Assembly (NCBI RefSeq): GCF_900112595.1
Contig: NZ_FOMI01000003.1
Coordinates: 124,001 to 188,000 of the forward strand
DNA: 64,000 bases
Origin: Algibacter pectinivorans
GTDB lineage: Bacteria; Bacteroidota; Bacteroidia; Flavobacteriales; Flavobacteriaceae
Direction of reading: 5' to 3'
The number at the start of each line of letters is the position of its first letter. Positions within the stretch are counted from its first letter, which is position 1. Under the pieces are notes generated by a model. It worked only from the letters and a program-made list of their open reading frames with translations, did not search any database and was not told the origin of the DNA. The translations under genes and the position numbers were made by a program. Below are positions 1 to 9,847 of this stretch, piece by piece.

Positions 1-747
1 CAGCGTCCTTACATGACAGGAACCGCTAAATTATTTAATGAGAATAATATTGATGCTGTTTGCGTAAATTTTAGAGGTTGTAGTGGCGAAGACAATTTAA
101 AGTACAGAAGTTATCATTCTGGTGATACCGAAGATTTAAATAGTGTATTACAACATATTAATAGTACCAAAGCGTATTCTGAAATTTACTTAAAAGGGAT
201 AAGTTTAGGCGCTAACATTATTCTTAAATATCTAGGGGAACCCAATAGTATTCCAGAAGAGGTTAAGGCAGCTATAGCGGTATCGGTTCCTTGTTACTTG
301 GCAGGTTCGGCATTGCAATTACATACGTTTAAAAACAAATTATATCACGATAGGTTTTTAAAACATTTATTAAACAGATTAAAGGTAAAACAAAAAAGGT
401 TTCCGGATAAGTTAAACGATAAAACACTACAATCTATTAAAACGTTAACAGATTTTGATAACGTATATACCGCAAAAGCGCACGATTTTGAAGATGCTCT
501 AGATTATTATGTGCGTAGTAGTAGTTTACAATTTTTACCTAAAATAAAAGTGCCTACTTTAATTATTAATGCTTTAAACGATTCGTTTTTATCTCCAGAA
601 TGTTATCCTGTGAAGGAAGCTAAAAACAATGAAAATTTGTTTTTGGAAATGCCTAATTATGGTGGGCATGCTGGTTTTATTGATAAAAAGAATGTGTATT
701 ATAATGAAAAGCGTGCTTTAGAGTTTGTAAAAGGTAACACATTGTGA
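1..747 (+). CDS. YheT-family alpha/beta hydrolase, 5' end cut by window edge
   Basis: The reading frame is open from base 1; the first in-frame ATG at 13 is probably internal, because the upstream codons (QRPY before MTG) match the family. The nucleophile elbow GISLGAN fits the GxSxG pattern of YheT-type hydrolases. An aspartate follows in NALND and the catalytic histidine lies in YGGHAGF, so the triad is complete. The family is cytosolic, usually 310-340 residues, with unknown natural substrate (esterase-like). About 70-80 N-terminal residues are missing. The stop codon is at 745-747, and a 500-bp gene-free stretch follows. Confidence 0.85.
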   Translation, partial: QRPYMTGTAKLFNENNIDAVCVNFRGCSGEDNLKYRSYHSGDTEDLNSVLQHINSTKAYSEIYLKGISLGANIILKYLGEPNSIPEEVKAAIAVSVPCYLAGSALQLHTFKNKLYHDRFLKHLLNRLKVKQKRFPDKLNDKTLQSIKTLTDFDNVYTAKAHDFEDALDYYVRSSSLQFLPKIKVPTLIINALNDSFLSPECYPVKEAKNNENLFLEMPNYGGHAGFIDKKNVYYNEKRALEFVKGNTL

Positions 748-1249
748 AATAATTGAATAAAATAGTCCTTTTGTAAAAACAAGTATTACGTTTTATCAAA
801 TTGTTTAACATAAAATATAGAAATGCTTCTATGTAGTGTTAATAGCCAATTTGGGTTTAAGCTATGAGTATTTTAATTCTTACGTTATTTTTAGCATATT
901 ATTTTATATGTTAATATTAAAGCATAAAAGTGAATACAGAAATTTTTAATTAAAATGTGTAGCCGTTTTATCTTTAGACAAAACTATTGTAAACATTTGT
1001 AATTAGTATAAATATAACTTTTAAAATTTGCCAAGTACCTTAAAAAAACGTAGATATAAAAGTCTATATACTTGGTAGGCTTACTAATCTTATAACGCGG
1101 AAAATAATTATGTTGAAACAATTAAGTTGTTAAAATGCAAATAAAAAAAGGCGAATAGAGTAGTTGAAACTAGTTAATCGAATGTTAAATAAATTAAGTT
1201 AGCTTAGTATTCATTTTAATTTTTAATATCTTAATAAAAAAATTAAACC
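748..1249. other. Gene-free stretch before the molybdenum hydroxylase operon
   Basis: AT-rich, with no credible reading frame on either strand. The only structure I find is an inverted repeat at 1031-1075 (CCAAGTA paired with TACTTGG), with a short inner stem TAGA/TCTA. It lies about 175 bp before the first gene of the operon. No clear TAnnTTTG box with a TTG at suitable spacing was found. It probably holds the promoter and a long leader for the 1250-4731 operon. Confidence 0.5.
1031..1075 (+). promoter_or_regulatory. Inverted repeat / possible leader stem-loop
   Basis: CCAAGTA (1031-1037) is the exact reverse complement of TACTTGG (1069-1075), and TAGA (1051-1054) can pair with TCTA (1063-1066) inside. 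It could be a protein-binding site or an RNA structure in the leader. No poly-T tract follows, so it does not look like a terminator. Function unknown. Confidence 0.35.
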
Positions 1250-1705
1250 ATGCCAAAATTCAACTTAAAAATCAATAATACATCTTATGCTATTGAAGCA
1301 GATAGCGATATGCCATTACTATGGGTTTTACGCGATAAAATTAATTTAGTAGGTACAAAATTTGGCTGTGGAATAGGGCAATGTGGCGCTTGTACGGTGC
1401 ATGTAAATGGCAATGCTACAAGAAGTTGTTTGTTACAAGTATCGCAAGCAGAGGGCATGAATATTACTACTATTGAAGGGCTTTCAGAACATGGCGATCA
1501 TCCTGTGCAGCAAGCATGGAAAGAGGTAGATGTACCCCAATGTGGCTACTGTCAAGCCGGACAAATTATGACGGCTTCAGCATTTTTAAATACAAATTCG
1601 AGTCCTTCAGACTCCGAAATACGAGATGCTATGCATGGTAATATTTGCAGATGTGCGGCCTATAATAGTATACAAGAAGCTGTAAAATTAGCATCAAAAA
1701 AATAA
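1250..1705 (+). CDS. [2Fe-2S] subunit of a xanthine-dehydrogenase-family enzyme (IorA-like)
   Basis: At 151 residues this is the usual size for the small electron-transfer subunit of two-subunit molybdenum hydroxylases such as isoquinoline 1-oxidoreductase. A plant-ferredoxin-type cluster is bound by C40, C45, C48 and C60 (GCGIGQCGACT). A second, four-helix cluster domain carries C98, C101, C133 and C135 (CGYC and CRC). It passes electrons from the molybdenum centre of the 1729 product to an acceptor, probably a c-type cytochrome. It has no signal peptide of its own and would be exported together with the Tat-bearing large subunit, as is usual for this family. The large subunit starts 23 bp downstream, so they are one operon. 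The substrate cannot be read from sequence. Confidence 0.9.
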   Translation: MPKFNLKINNTSYAIEADSDMPLLWVLRDKINLVGTKFGCGIGQCGACTVHVNGNATRSCLLQVSQAEGMNITTIEGLSEHGDHPVQQAWKEVDVPQCGYCQAGQIMTASAFLNTNSSPSDSEIRDAMHGNICRCAAYNSIQEAVKLASKK

Positions 1706-1728
1706 GTTAATCCTATATAAATAAACAA

Positions 1729-3948
1729 ATGGCAGCTTCAAAACCAATGACATTCAGTAGAAGATCGTTTTTAAAATCATCGGCTTTAGCTAGTGGTGGT
1801 ATGATTATAGGTTTTAATTTATTTAACGCTTGTAAGGCAGATGTAAAACCTCCGGTAGATTTAAGTCAACTAAATTACAACGATTTTAATGCGTTTATTA
1901 AAATTTCAGAAGAAGGTAAAGTAACTATTTTTTCTCCTAATCCAGAAATTGGTCAGGGCGTAAAAACATCAATGCCTATGCTTATTGCAGAAGAGTTGGA
2001 TGTAGCCTGGGAAGATGTGTATGTGCAACAAGGTAAACTAGACACCGAAAATTATAAAAGACAAGTGGCTGGTGGAAGTCAGTCCATTAGGTATAGTTGG
2101 GAGCCTTTGCGCCAAACGGGAGCAACAGCAAAACAAATGTTGGTAAATGCTGCTGCTGCAAGGTGGGGTGTTGATGCCTCAGAATGTTCGGTGTCAGAAG
2201 GTGTAATTACGAATGCAAATGGTGAAACTTTAGGCTATGGCGATGTAGTAGCGGAAGCAGCGATTCTTGAAGTACCAGAAGAGGTAACTTTAAAAGACCC
2301 TAAAGACTTTAAAATTATAGGAAAAGGAAAAGGTAATGTTGATATTGATAAAATAATTACTGGAAAACCGCTTTTTGGTTTAGATTATAAAGAAGAAGGC
2401 ATGCTGTATGCCTGTGTTTTAAGACCGCCTGCATTTGGACAGGTTTTAGAGTCTTTTGATGCAGAAGCAGCCAAAGCATTACCAGGTGTGGTAGATGTGA
2501 TTACTATTGGTCAAAAAATAAGAGACTATCGCGCCCAAGGAAAAAGCAATTGGACTATGGCCATGAGCGATACAGATAAGGTGGTTGTTATTGGAAAAAC
2601 AACTTGGGATGCCATGAAAGGTAAAAAGGCTATAAAGGCTTCTTGGAAAACCGAAACACCTCTGGAAAGTACCGAAACTCATAATCAGGCTTTATTAGAT
2701 TTATTAAACGGAAATACGTTTAATACGAGACGTAAAGATGGTAATGTTAAAAACGCTTTTGCTAACGCCGATAAAATAATCGAACGGGTTTACGAGGCGC
2801 CTTTTTTACCACATAACACAATGGAACCCATGAATTTCTTCGCTAATGTAACACCCGAAAAGGTGCATTTGGTGGGTCCAACTCAAACTCCAGAAGCTGC
2901 TGCAAATGTGGTAGCCGATTTATTAGGACGCGATATTAAAGATATTCAGGTAGAAATGACCCGAATGGGTGGTGGTTTTGGTAGACGCTTGTACGACGAT
3001 TTTGTCTATGAGGCTGTCGAAATTTCAAATACTATTAAAAAGCCTATTAAAATGGTATCTTCTAGAGAAGATGATATGACTACTGGCGTATATCGTCCGT
3101 CTACAAAATATAAAATAGCTGCTTCAATTAAAGATGGTAAGCTTACAGGTTATCATTTAAAAGAAGCTTGTGTAAATGGAAATATGTATGGTTTAATTCC
3201 TAATTTCTTTCCTGCCGGAGCCATTGCCAATTATCAAGTAGATACGGTAAGTTATAAAAGTAATATTACTACGGGAGCGTGGAGAGCGCCATACACCAAT
3301 TTTTTAGCCAGTGCAGAGCAAAGCTTTTTTGATGAATTAGCTGAAGCATTAGGTATGGATAGAGTGCAGTTGCACATGGATTTATTAGATAATGTTAAGC
3401 AGAATCCGGAGGCTAACATCGAGTATAGTCCAGACCGTTTACAGGCTGTTTTAAAATTGGCAGTCGAAAAATCGAATTGGGGCAATACTGAAGAAGGCGT
3501 GTATCAAGGGCTTTCGGTGTACTATTGTCATAATTCGCATGTCGCTGAGGTGGCCGACATTACTATGGAAAATGGAATTCCTAATGTAAAGCGCGTTACT
3601 TGTGCCGTAGATTGTGGTATTGTAGTTAATCCGTTGGGTGCAATGAACCAAGCTAAAGGCGGTGTTATTGATGGTATTGGGCACGCCTTATATTCAGATT
3701 TTGGTTTTAATAACGGTGTGCCACAATCTAATAATTTTAATACGTATCAATTAATTCGCATGGGGCAAACACCTAAAGTCGATGTTCATTTTATAGAAAA
3801 CAATATAGATCCAACAGGTTTAGGCGAACCAACGTTGCCACCAATTGGGGCAGCTGTTGCAAATGCTATTTATAAGGCCACTGGCAAACGTTTAACAAAA
3901 CAGCCTTACATGAGTAATATGAATGTTGAAAATTCGGTTGTTGGTTAA
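1729..3948 (+). CDS. Molybdopterin-binding large subunit of aldehyde/isoquinoline oxidoreductase family (IorB-like), Tat-exported
   Basis: The N-terminus has a twin-arginine signal (SRRSFLK, R11-R12) and a hydrophobic stretch ending near a cysteine (FNAC), so the enzyme is predicted to be periplasmic and perhaps lipid-anchored. The body matches the xanthine dehydrogenase/aldehyde oxidase molybdenum domain: glycine-rich MGGGFGRR and the C-terminal GLGEPTLPP, whose glutamate is the conserved catalytic base. The 739-residue length matches IorB-type subunits, not the larger xanthine dehydrogenases. The cofactor is likely molybdopterin cytosine dinucleotide; no MCD-specific transferase (mocA) or XdhC chaperone is visible here. 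It is followed 3 nt later by an MtfA-like peptidase. Confidence 0.88.
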   Translation: MAASKPMTFSRRSFLKSSALASGGMIIGFNLFNACKADVKPPVDLSQLNYNDFNAFIKISEEGKVTIFSPNPEIGQGVKTSMPMLIAEELDVAWEDVYVQQGKLDTENYKRQVAGGSQSIRYSWEPLRQTGATAKQMLVNAAAARWGVDASECSVSEGVITNANGETLGYGDVVAEAAILEVPEEVTLKDPKDFKIIGKGKGNVDIDKIITGKPLFGLDYKEEGMLYACVLRPPAFGQVLESFDAEAAKALPGVVDVITIGQKIRDYRAQGKSNWTMAMSDTDKVVVIGKTTWDAMKGKKAIKASWKTETPLESTETHNQALLDLLNGNTFNTRRKDGNVKNAFANADKIIERVYEAPFLPHNTMEPMNFFANVTPEKVHLVGPTQTPEAAANVVADLLGRDIKDIQVEMTRMGGGFGRRLYDDFVYEAVEISNTIKKPIKMVSSREDDMTTGVYRPSTKYKIAASIKDGKLTGYHLKEACVNGNMYGLIPNFFPAGAIANYQVDTVSYKSNITTGAWRAPYTNFLASAEQSFFDELAEALGMDRVQLHMDLLDNVKQNPEANIEYSPDRLQAVLKLAVEKSNWGNTEEGVYQGLSVYYCHNSHVAEVADITMENGIPNVKRVTCAVDCGIVVNPLGAMNQAKGGVIDGIGHALYSDFGFNNGVPQSNNFNTYQLIRMGQTPKVDVHFIENNIDPTGLGEPTLPPIGAAVANAIYKATGKRLTKQPYMSNMNVENSVVG

Positions 3949-3951
3949 TTT

Positions 3952-4731
3952 ATGATATTAGGTTTAGTAGTATGTACTTTGCTGTTGTATGGAATCTATC
4001 TTTACAAAAACAGTAATCCCAAGAAAATTTATAAAATTCCAGATACCTGGCATAACCTTTTGTTAAATCATGTGTTGTTTTATAAAAATCTAGAATCAAG
4101 CAAAGAACAAGCGCTTTTTAGAGCCAAAATAGCAAGTTTTTTATCGGAAACGCATGTAGAAGCCGTTAAGTTTCAATTAGAAGAATTGGATGTGGTTTTG
4201 GTGGCTGCAAGTGCTGTTATTCCCGTTTTTTGTTTCGATAATTGGAACTACACAAATTTAACAACGGTGCTTATTTATCCAGATCATTTTAATGCAGATT
4301 ATAATTTTGAAGGCGAAAACAGAAATATAGCGGGCTTAGTTGGTACAGGGCGTTTTAAAAACCAGATGATATTATCTAGAAAAGCATTGCGATTAGGGTT
4401 TAATAATAAAACCGATAAAGGAAATACGGCAATCCATGAGTTTGTACATCTTATAGATAAAATGGATGGCGATGTAGATGGTGTACCTAAACTTTTGTTA
4501 TCTAATACCTACGCTATACCTTGGTTAAAGCTTATGCATGATAAAATGGAAGCCATAAATAATAACACATCGGATATTAGAAATTATGGCGGTACAAATC
4601 AAGAAGAATTTTTTGCTGTAGCCTCCGAGTATTTTTTTGAACGACCTAAGTTATTCAAACGAAAGCATCCCGAGCTTTATAAAATGATGGAAGATTGTTT
4701 TTGTAAACAAAAGGCAAGTTTAGATAATTAA
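3952..4731 (+). CDS. Membrane-anchored M90 (MtfA-like) zinc peptidase
   Basis: 259 residues. A single N-terminal transmembrane helix (residues about 2-18) is followed by a soluble domain with the zinc motif HEFVH, then LIDKMDG as in MtfA, and a downstream EEFFAVASEYFF helix that supplies the third ligand. In enterobacteria MtfA interacts with the repressor Mlc; no such partner is evident here, so the role is open. It starts 3 nt after the stop of the molybdenum-hydroxylase large subunit and is almost certainly co-transcribed with it. A job in maturation or turnover of the exported enzyme is possible, but that is inference from position only. Confidence 0.8.
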   Translation: MILGLVVCTLLLYGIYLYKNSNPKKIYKIPDTWHNLLLNHVLFYKNLESSKEQALFRAKIASFLSETHVEAVKFQLEELDVVLVAASAVIPVFCFDNWNYTNLTTVLIYPDHFNADYNFEGENRNIAGLVGTGRFKNQMILSRKALRLGFNNKTDKGNTAIHEFVHLIDKMDGDVDGVPKLLLSNTYAIPWLKLMHDKMEAINNNTSDIRNYGGTNQEEFFAVASEYFFERPKLFKRKHPELYKMMEDCFCKQKASLDN

Positions 4732-4812
4732 AAGTTTTAGTTTTTAATCATAACTGTTACAAAAAAGACCATTTACTATTCAAGGATTATATCCTAAACG
4801 ACGATAATATTG

Positions 4813-4820
4813 TAAATTTG
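4813..4820 (+). promoter_or_regulatory. -7 box TAAATTTG for the FdhF/YdeP gene
   Basis: An exact match to the Bacteroidota -7 consensus TAnnTTTG, 36 nt before the start codon at 4857. No TTG at the -33 distance is visible. A short inverted repeat (AGGAT/ATCCT) lies about 20 bp upstream. Confidence 0.45.
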
Positions 4821-4856
4821 ATTTAAAAGACTTTCCATTCAAATAATTGAAATTTA

Positions 4857-7151
4857 ATGAGTAAATCACCAATAGAAAAAGCTTTAACACCCGAAAAATT
4901 CGAGAATTTAAAAACTAAAACGCCTCCAACTAATAGTGTGGGTTTTGGAGCATTGAAAGCTTCTTTGGGTCATGCTAACAAATACATGAAACCTTTAGAT
5001 GCTATAAAGGTATCGTTAAAAATGAATCAAAAAGGTGGTTTTGATTGCCCAGGTTGTGCGTGGCCAGATCCAGATGATGAGCGTTCTGCAATTGGCGAAT
5101 ATTGCGAAAATGGCTTGAAAGCTATGGCTGAAGAAATGCAGAATAAACTTATTAACCGTGAGTTTTTTGCGCAGAATTCAGTTGATGATTTAGCGCGTTT
5201 ATCAGATTTTGAAATAGGAAAATCAGGCCGTTTGGCAGAACCCATGTATCTGCCCAAAGGAGCATCTCATTATCAACCTATTTCTTGGGATGATGCCTTT
5301 AAAAAAGTAGCAGAGCATTTAAATGCACTTGATAATCCAGATGAAGCCACGTTTTATACTTCTGGCAGAACCACCAACGAAGCCGCTTTTTTATATCAAT
5401 TATTTGTTAGGGAATACGGGACTTCTAATTTGCCCGATTGTTCCAATATGTGTCACGAGGCAAGTGGTAGTGCACTCTCCGAAACTTTAGGTATTGGTAA
5501 AGGCTCCGTTACTTTAGATGATTTATATAAAGCCGAAGTCGTTATGGTTATTGGGCAAAACCCTGCAACCAACCACCCAAGAATGTTATCTGCTCTCGAA
5601 AAAACAAAAAAAAATGGCGGTAAAATTATAGCGGTAAACCCTTTGCCTGAAGCCGGTTTAATAAAATTTACAGACCCGCAAAACCCAATAAAATTACTTA
5701 CTGGAGGTACTAAACTTTCAGATGTGTTTGTGCCAATAACCATTAATGGCGATGTGGCATTCTTTAAAGCCTTGTTGTTAAAATTACTAGAAAAAGAGGA
5801 GGCTCAAGGCGGTGTTTTTGATAAAGCTTTTATTAATGAATATACTAGTGGTTATGATGCTTTTATTTCAGATTTAAAAACCTATAATTTTGAAACTTGT
5901 TTGGAGGCTTCAGGAGTTACTCTTGAAACTTTTAATGAGGCTTTTGATTTAATCCTTAATAACGATAAAATTATTATTTGTTGGGCCATGGGCTTAACAC
6001 AGCATGAAAATGCAGTCGATAATATTCGAGAGCTTGTTAATTTATTATTGCTTAAAGGTAGTATTGGTAAGGAAGGCGCAGGCACGTGTCCCGTTCGTGG
6101 ACACTCTAATGTACAAGGTGATAGAACCGTTGGTATTTGGGAAGCTGCACCACAAGCCTTTTTGGATAAAATTGAGGCTAAATATGGATTTAAACCTTCA
6201 GTTAAGCATGGTTATAGTGTTATAGAATCTATAAAAGCTATGTACGAGGGCAAAGTAAAAGTGTTTTTTGGTATGGGCGGAAATTTTATTTCTGCGGTAC
6301 CAGATACTAAGTATTCTGCACAGGCTTTAGCCAATTGCAATTTAACGGTTCATGTGAGTACAAAACTAAATCGTTCGCATTTAGTTACGGGGCAAGAAGC
6401 CTTAATATTTCCATGTTTAGGTCGTGCCGAAAAGGATTATCAAAAATCTGGCGTGCAAACGCAAAGTGTCGAAAACTCTATGGGTATTGTATCTTCAACA
6501 AAAGGTATTTTAGAGCCTTGTTCTGATGATTTATTAAGTGAAGTCGCCGTAGTTTGTGGTATTGCTCATGCAACCTTAAAGGGCCGCTCTAAAATTAATT
6601 GGTTGGCCTATAAGGATGATTATAATTTGGTTCGCGATGATATTGCTGAGGTCGTTTCTGGTTTCGAAGATTATAATAAAAAACTAAAACAGCCTTCTGG
6701 TTTTTATTTACCTAATGGCGCACGAGTAAGATCCTTTAAAACTAAAACAGGAAAAGCCAATTTTACATCAAATAAACTTCCGAATTGGAAATTAAAGGAT
6801 GGGGAGTTAATAATGATGACGATACGTAGTCACGATCAATTTAATACCACTATTTATGGGTTAAACGATCGCTACAGGGGTGTTTTTAACGAAAGACGAA
6901 TTGTTTTTATGAATCGAGACGATATGAAACTACGTAGTTTTACAGAGCAGGAAGTTGTAAATATTGCCTCGGAATATAATGGTGTTATTCGAGAGGCTAA
7001 TCAATTTAAAGTGGTGGGTTATGATATTCCTAAAAACTGTTGTGCTACGTATTTTCCAGAAACAAATGTGTTAGTACCCTTAGATAGTTTCGCGCATACC
7101 GCTAAAACACCGGCATCTAAGAGTGTAAGGGTTAGAATCTCAAAAGTTTAA
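4857..7151 (+). CDS. FdhF/YdeP-family molybdopterin oxidoreductase
   Basis: 764 residues. The N-terminus has the family hallmark DCPGCAWPDP (C64, C67) and lacks the full four-cysteine Fe4S4 motif of true formate dehydrogenases. A molybdopterin core follows with NMCHEASG, GQNPATNHPR, a central GMGGNF and the C-terminal dinucleotide-binding MTIRSHDQFNTT region. E. coli YdeP is a bis-MGD protein linked to acid resistance, whose reaction is not settled. It would depend on the Moco/MGD genes at 48418-55366, including mobA. It appears to be a single-gene unit, flanked by 125 bp upstream with a -7 box and 155 bp downstream. The physiological substrate is unknown. Confidence 0.85.
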   Translation: MSKSPIEKALTPEKFENLKTKTPPTNSVGFGALKASLGHANKYMKPLDAIKVSLKMNQKGGFDCPGCAWPDPDDERSAIGEYCENGLKAMAEEMQNKLINREFFAQNSVDDLARLSDFEIGKSGRLAEPMYLPKGASHYQPISWDDAFKKVAEHLNALDNPDEATFYTSGRTTNEAAFLYQLFVREYGTSNLPDCSNMCHEASGSALSETLGIGKGSVTLDDLYKAEVVMVIGQNPATNHPRMLSALEKTKKNGGKIIAVNPLPEAGLIKFTDPQNPIKLLTGGTKLSDVFVPITINGDVAFFKALLLKLLEKEEAQGGVFDKAFINEYTSGYDAFISDLKTYNFETCLEASGVTLETFNEAFDLILNNDKIIICWAMGLTQHENAVDNIRELVNLLLLKGSIGKEGAGTCPVRGHSNVQGDRTVGIWEAAPQAFLDKIEAKYGFKPSVKHGYSVIESIKAMYEGKVKVFFGMGGNFISAVPDTKYSAQALANCNLTVHVSTKLNRSHLVTGQEALIFPCLGRAEKDYQKSGVQTQSVENSMGIVSSTKGILEPCSDDLLSEVAVVCGIAHATLKGRSKINWLAYKDDYNLVRDDIAEVVSGFEDYNKKLKQPSGFYLPNGARVRSFKTKTGKANFTSNKLPNWKLKDGELIMMTIRSHDQFNTTIYGLNDRYRGVFNERRIVFMNRDDMKLRSFTEQEVVNIASEYNGVIREANQFKVVGYDIPKNCCATYFPETNVLVPLDSFAHTAKTPASKSVRVRISKV

Positions 7152-7268
7152 GATTTCAGCAATACAACAATCATAATATTTCTAAAAAGTAAAAATTAGC
7201 ATTTCAATTTGAGAAATTGATAATATTACGTGTTTTTTAAGTATTTGTTATGTTTTAACTACATAAAT

Positions 7269-7284
7269 TAAGTAAAAATACTTA
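7269..7284. promoter_or_regulatory. Fnr-architecture palindrome before nirB
   Basis: TAAGTA-AAAA-TACTTA: two perfect 6-bp inverted half-sites with a 4-bp spacer, centred 30 bp before the nirB start codon. The right half runs into a -7-like box TAGTTTTG (7283-7290). The same 23-bp block with one change occurs before narK. The 6-N4-6 layout is that of Crp/Fnr-family sites, and a Crp/Fnr gene lies at 55587. The position, overlapping the core promoter, is unusual for an activator and would also suit a repressor. Confidence 0.6.
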
Positions 7285-7306
7285 GTTTTGTTTAAAATAC
7301 GTAATT

Positions 7307-9823
7307 ATGAAACATATTATTGTTGTTGGAAACGGAATGGTTGGTTACAAGTTTTGCGAAAAATTTGTTCAAAAATCGGAGTTTAAAAATTTTAAAATAA
7401 CAGTTTTTGGTGAGGAGCCAAGACCTGCCTACGATAGAGTTCATTTAAGTGAATTTTTTGAAAACCAAGATGCTAAAGCTCTAGAAATGGCCCCAGCAGA
7501 ATGGTACGCCGATAATAATATTGACCTAATTACAGGCGAGCGTGTTTCAGATATTTCAAGACAGGATAAAACTATAAAAACAGCTAAAGATCGTGAGTTT
7601 TCTTATGATTATTTAGTGTTAGCTACAGGGTCTTCGCCTTTTGTACCACCAATTAAAGGTGTTGAAAAGGAAGGTGTTTTTGTATACAGAACCATTGAAG
7701 ATTTAGAGGGCATGTTAGCCTATGCAGCAAAGCTAAAGGCCGAAAAGCCAAACGCAAAAGCGGCTGTTCTTGGCGGTGGTTTGTTAGGTTTAGAGGCTGG
7801 TAAGGCAGTTATGGATATGGGTTTGGAGCCTCATATTGTAGAGTTTGCATCTAAATTAATGCCACGACAACTAGATTTAAGAAGTAGCCAAGTTTTGCAA
7901 CTAAAACTAGAATCTATTGGATTAAATATTCATTTAAGTAAAGCAACCAATCAAATTTTAGGTAATGGTTCTGTTGTTGGTTTGGAGTTTGGCGAAGATG
8001 ATGTGTTGGATGTAGATATGCTAATAATTTCGGCAGGTATTCGTCCTAGAGATGAATTAGGAAAGAATAGCGGTCTCGAAGTTGGTGTTCGTGGTGGTAT
8101 TGTGGTTAATGATAAAATGCAGACTTCTGATGAACACATTTATGCCATTGGTGAAATTGCGCTATATAATCAAATGATTTATGGTTTGGTGGCTCCAGGA
8201 TATGATATGGCAGGAGTAGCAGTAGAACAAATTATTGGTAGCACAGAAGTTGTGATGCCAGCGGATATCGATATGTCTACTAAACTAAAATTAATTGGGG
8301 TAGATGTGGCTAGTTTTGGAGAGCCGTTTATGCCGGCATCTAAAGGTCATTCTATAATTTTCGAAAATAAAACCCAACATCTGTATAAGCGTATTAATGT
8401 AAGTCATGATGGTAAAAAGTTATTGGGTGGTATTCTTGTAGGCGATGCTTCTACTTACAACATGTTGCATCAAATATACTTAAATGGTATGGCAATTCCC
8501 GAAGATCCATCTCAATTGATATTACCGGCAAGCGATGGTGCGTCTTCTTTTGGCGATGTAACCGATTTGCCAGACGAGGCTCAAGTATGTTCTTGCGAGA
8601 GCGTCACTAAAGGACAAATTTGTTCGGCTATCGAAAATGGTGAGGCTACAGATGTGGCAGGTGTGGTAAGTTGTACTAAAGCAGGAACGGGTTGTGGTGG
8701 CTGTAAGCCTATGGTTGCCGATTTAACTAACGCTACACTTAAAGCGCTTGGTATTGAAGTTAAAGAAGGTGTTTGCGAACATTTCGAACTAAGCAGACAA
8801 GATTTATATAAAATTATACAAGTAAAAGGCTATACCAAGTTTAACGAGGTTTTAGATAACCACGGAACAGGTGGACATGGTTGCGAATTATGTAAACCGC
8901 TTATAGCGTCGTTAATGGCCTCTATTAATGCAGATACTGCCAATAAGGAATATGCTATTCAAGATTCTAACGATAGGTTTTTAGCAAATATACAGCGTAA
9001 TGGAACGTATTCTGTTGTGCCTCGTGTTCCAGGTGGCGAAATTACCCCCGATAAATTAATTGCACTTGGAGAAATTGCTAAAAAATACGATTTATACACC
9101 AAAGTTACTGGTGGTGTGCGTATCGATTTGTTTGGTGCAACCTTAAAACAATTACCACTTATCTGGAAAGATTTAATTAGTCATGGCTTTGAAAGTGGAC
9201 ATGCCTACGGAAAATCGTTACGTACCGTAAAAACTTGTGTGGGTTCAACATGGTGTCGTTACGGTATGGCAGAAAGTGTAAGCTTTGGTATCGAGCTAGA
9301 AAATCGATACCGCGGTATTCGTGCGCCACATAAAATTAAAGGCGGCGTTTCTGGTTGTATTCGAGAGTGTGCCGAGGCTAGAGGAAAAGACTTTGGTTTA
9401 ATTGCCGTTGAAGGTGGTTGGAACCTATATCTAGGTGGAAACGGTGGCGCTACACCACGACATGCCGAATTATTTGCCGAACAAATTGATAATGAAACCG
9501 TAATTAAATACTTAGACCGTTATTTAATGTTTTATATGCGTACGGCAAAACCATTGCAACGTACTGCCGCATGGCAAGAGCGACTAGAAGGTGGTTTAGA
9601 TTACTTAAAAGAGGTAATTATTGACGATAAATTGGGTATTGTTGAAGATTTAGAAAACGAAATGCAAACCCTAGTTAATAAGTTTGAGTGCGAATGGACT
9701 CAAGCCGTTAATAATCCAGAAATGATGAAACGTTTTAATCATTTTGTTAATAGTGAGGAGGAAGATGATAATTTAGTGTTTGTGCCTATGAGAGAGCAAA
9801 AAATGCCAGAACCTTGGAACTAA
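7307..9823 (+). CDS. nirB: Assimilatory nitrite reductase [NAD(P)H], large subunit
   Basis: 838 residues, the usual NirB length. Cytosolic enzyme that reduces nitrite to ammonium with six electrons from NAD(P)H. Domains in order: FAD/NAD(P)-binding Rossmann folds (VVGNGMVGYK near the start, VLGGGLLGLEAG about residue 155); BFD-like [2Fe-2S] domain with CSCES and CGGCKP (about 425-470); a second CELC motif; ferredoxin-like half domain; and the sirohaem/Fe4S4 domain with CVGSTWC and CIREC (C-x5-C ... C-x3-C). All cluster ligands are present. nirD follows 24 bp later. The promoter carries the TAAGTA-N4-TACTTA palindrome, so joint control with narK and nrtA is likely. Confidence 0.97.
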   Translation: MKHIIVVGNGMVGYKFCEKFVQKSEFKNFKITVFGEEPRPAYDRVHLSEFFENQDAKALEMAPAEWYADNNIDLITGERVSDISRQDKTIKTAKDREFSYDYLVLATGSSPFVPPIKGVEKEGVFVYRTIEDLEGMLAYAAKLKAEKPNAKAAVLGGGLLGLEAGKAVMDMGLEPHIVEFASKLMPRQLDLRSSQVLQLKLESIGLNIHLSKATNQILGNGSVVGLEFGEDDVLDVDMLIISAGIRPRDELGKNSGLEVGVRGGIVVNDKMQTSDEHIYAIGEIALYNQMIYGLVAPGYDMAGVAVEQIIGSTEVVMPADIDMSTKLKLIGVDVASFGEPFMPASKGHSIIFENKTQHLYKRINVSHDGKKLLGGILVGDASTYNMLHQIYLNGMAIPEDPSQLILPASDGASSFGDVTDLPDEAQVCSCESVTKGQICSAIENGEATDVAGVVSCTKAGTGCGGCKPMVADLTNATLKALGIEVKEGVCEHFELSRQDLYKIIQVKGYTKFNEVLDNHGTGGHGCELCKPLIASLMASINADTANKEYAIQDSNDRFLANIQRNGTYSVVPRVPGGEITPDKLIALGEIAKKYDLYTKVTGGVRIDLFGATLKQLPLIWKDLISHGFESGHAYGKSLRTVKTCVGSTWCRYGMAESVSFGIELENRYRGIRAPHKIKGGVSGCIRECAEARGKDFGLIAVEGGWNLYLGGNGGATPRHAELFAEQIDNETVIKYLDRYLMFYMRTAKPLQRTAAWQERLEGGLDYLKEVIIDDKLGIVEDLENEMQTLVNKFECEWTQAVNNPEMMKRFNHFVNSEEEDDNLVFVPMREQKMPEPWN

Positions 9824-9847
9824 TAATCTTATAAAATTTGATATAAA

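Noticed and set aside
1031-1075. Moco riboswitch before a Mo enzyme
   Set aside because: Size and stem arrangement do not match the known Moco RNA motif, which is rare outside Proteobacteria and a few other groups.
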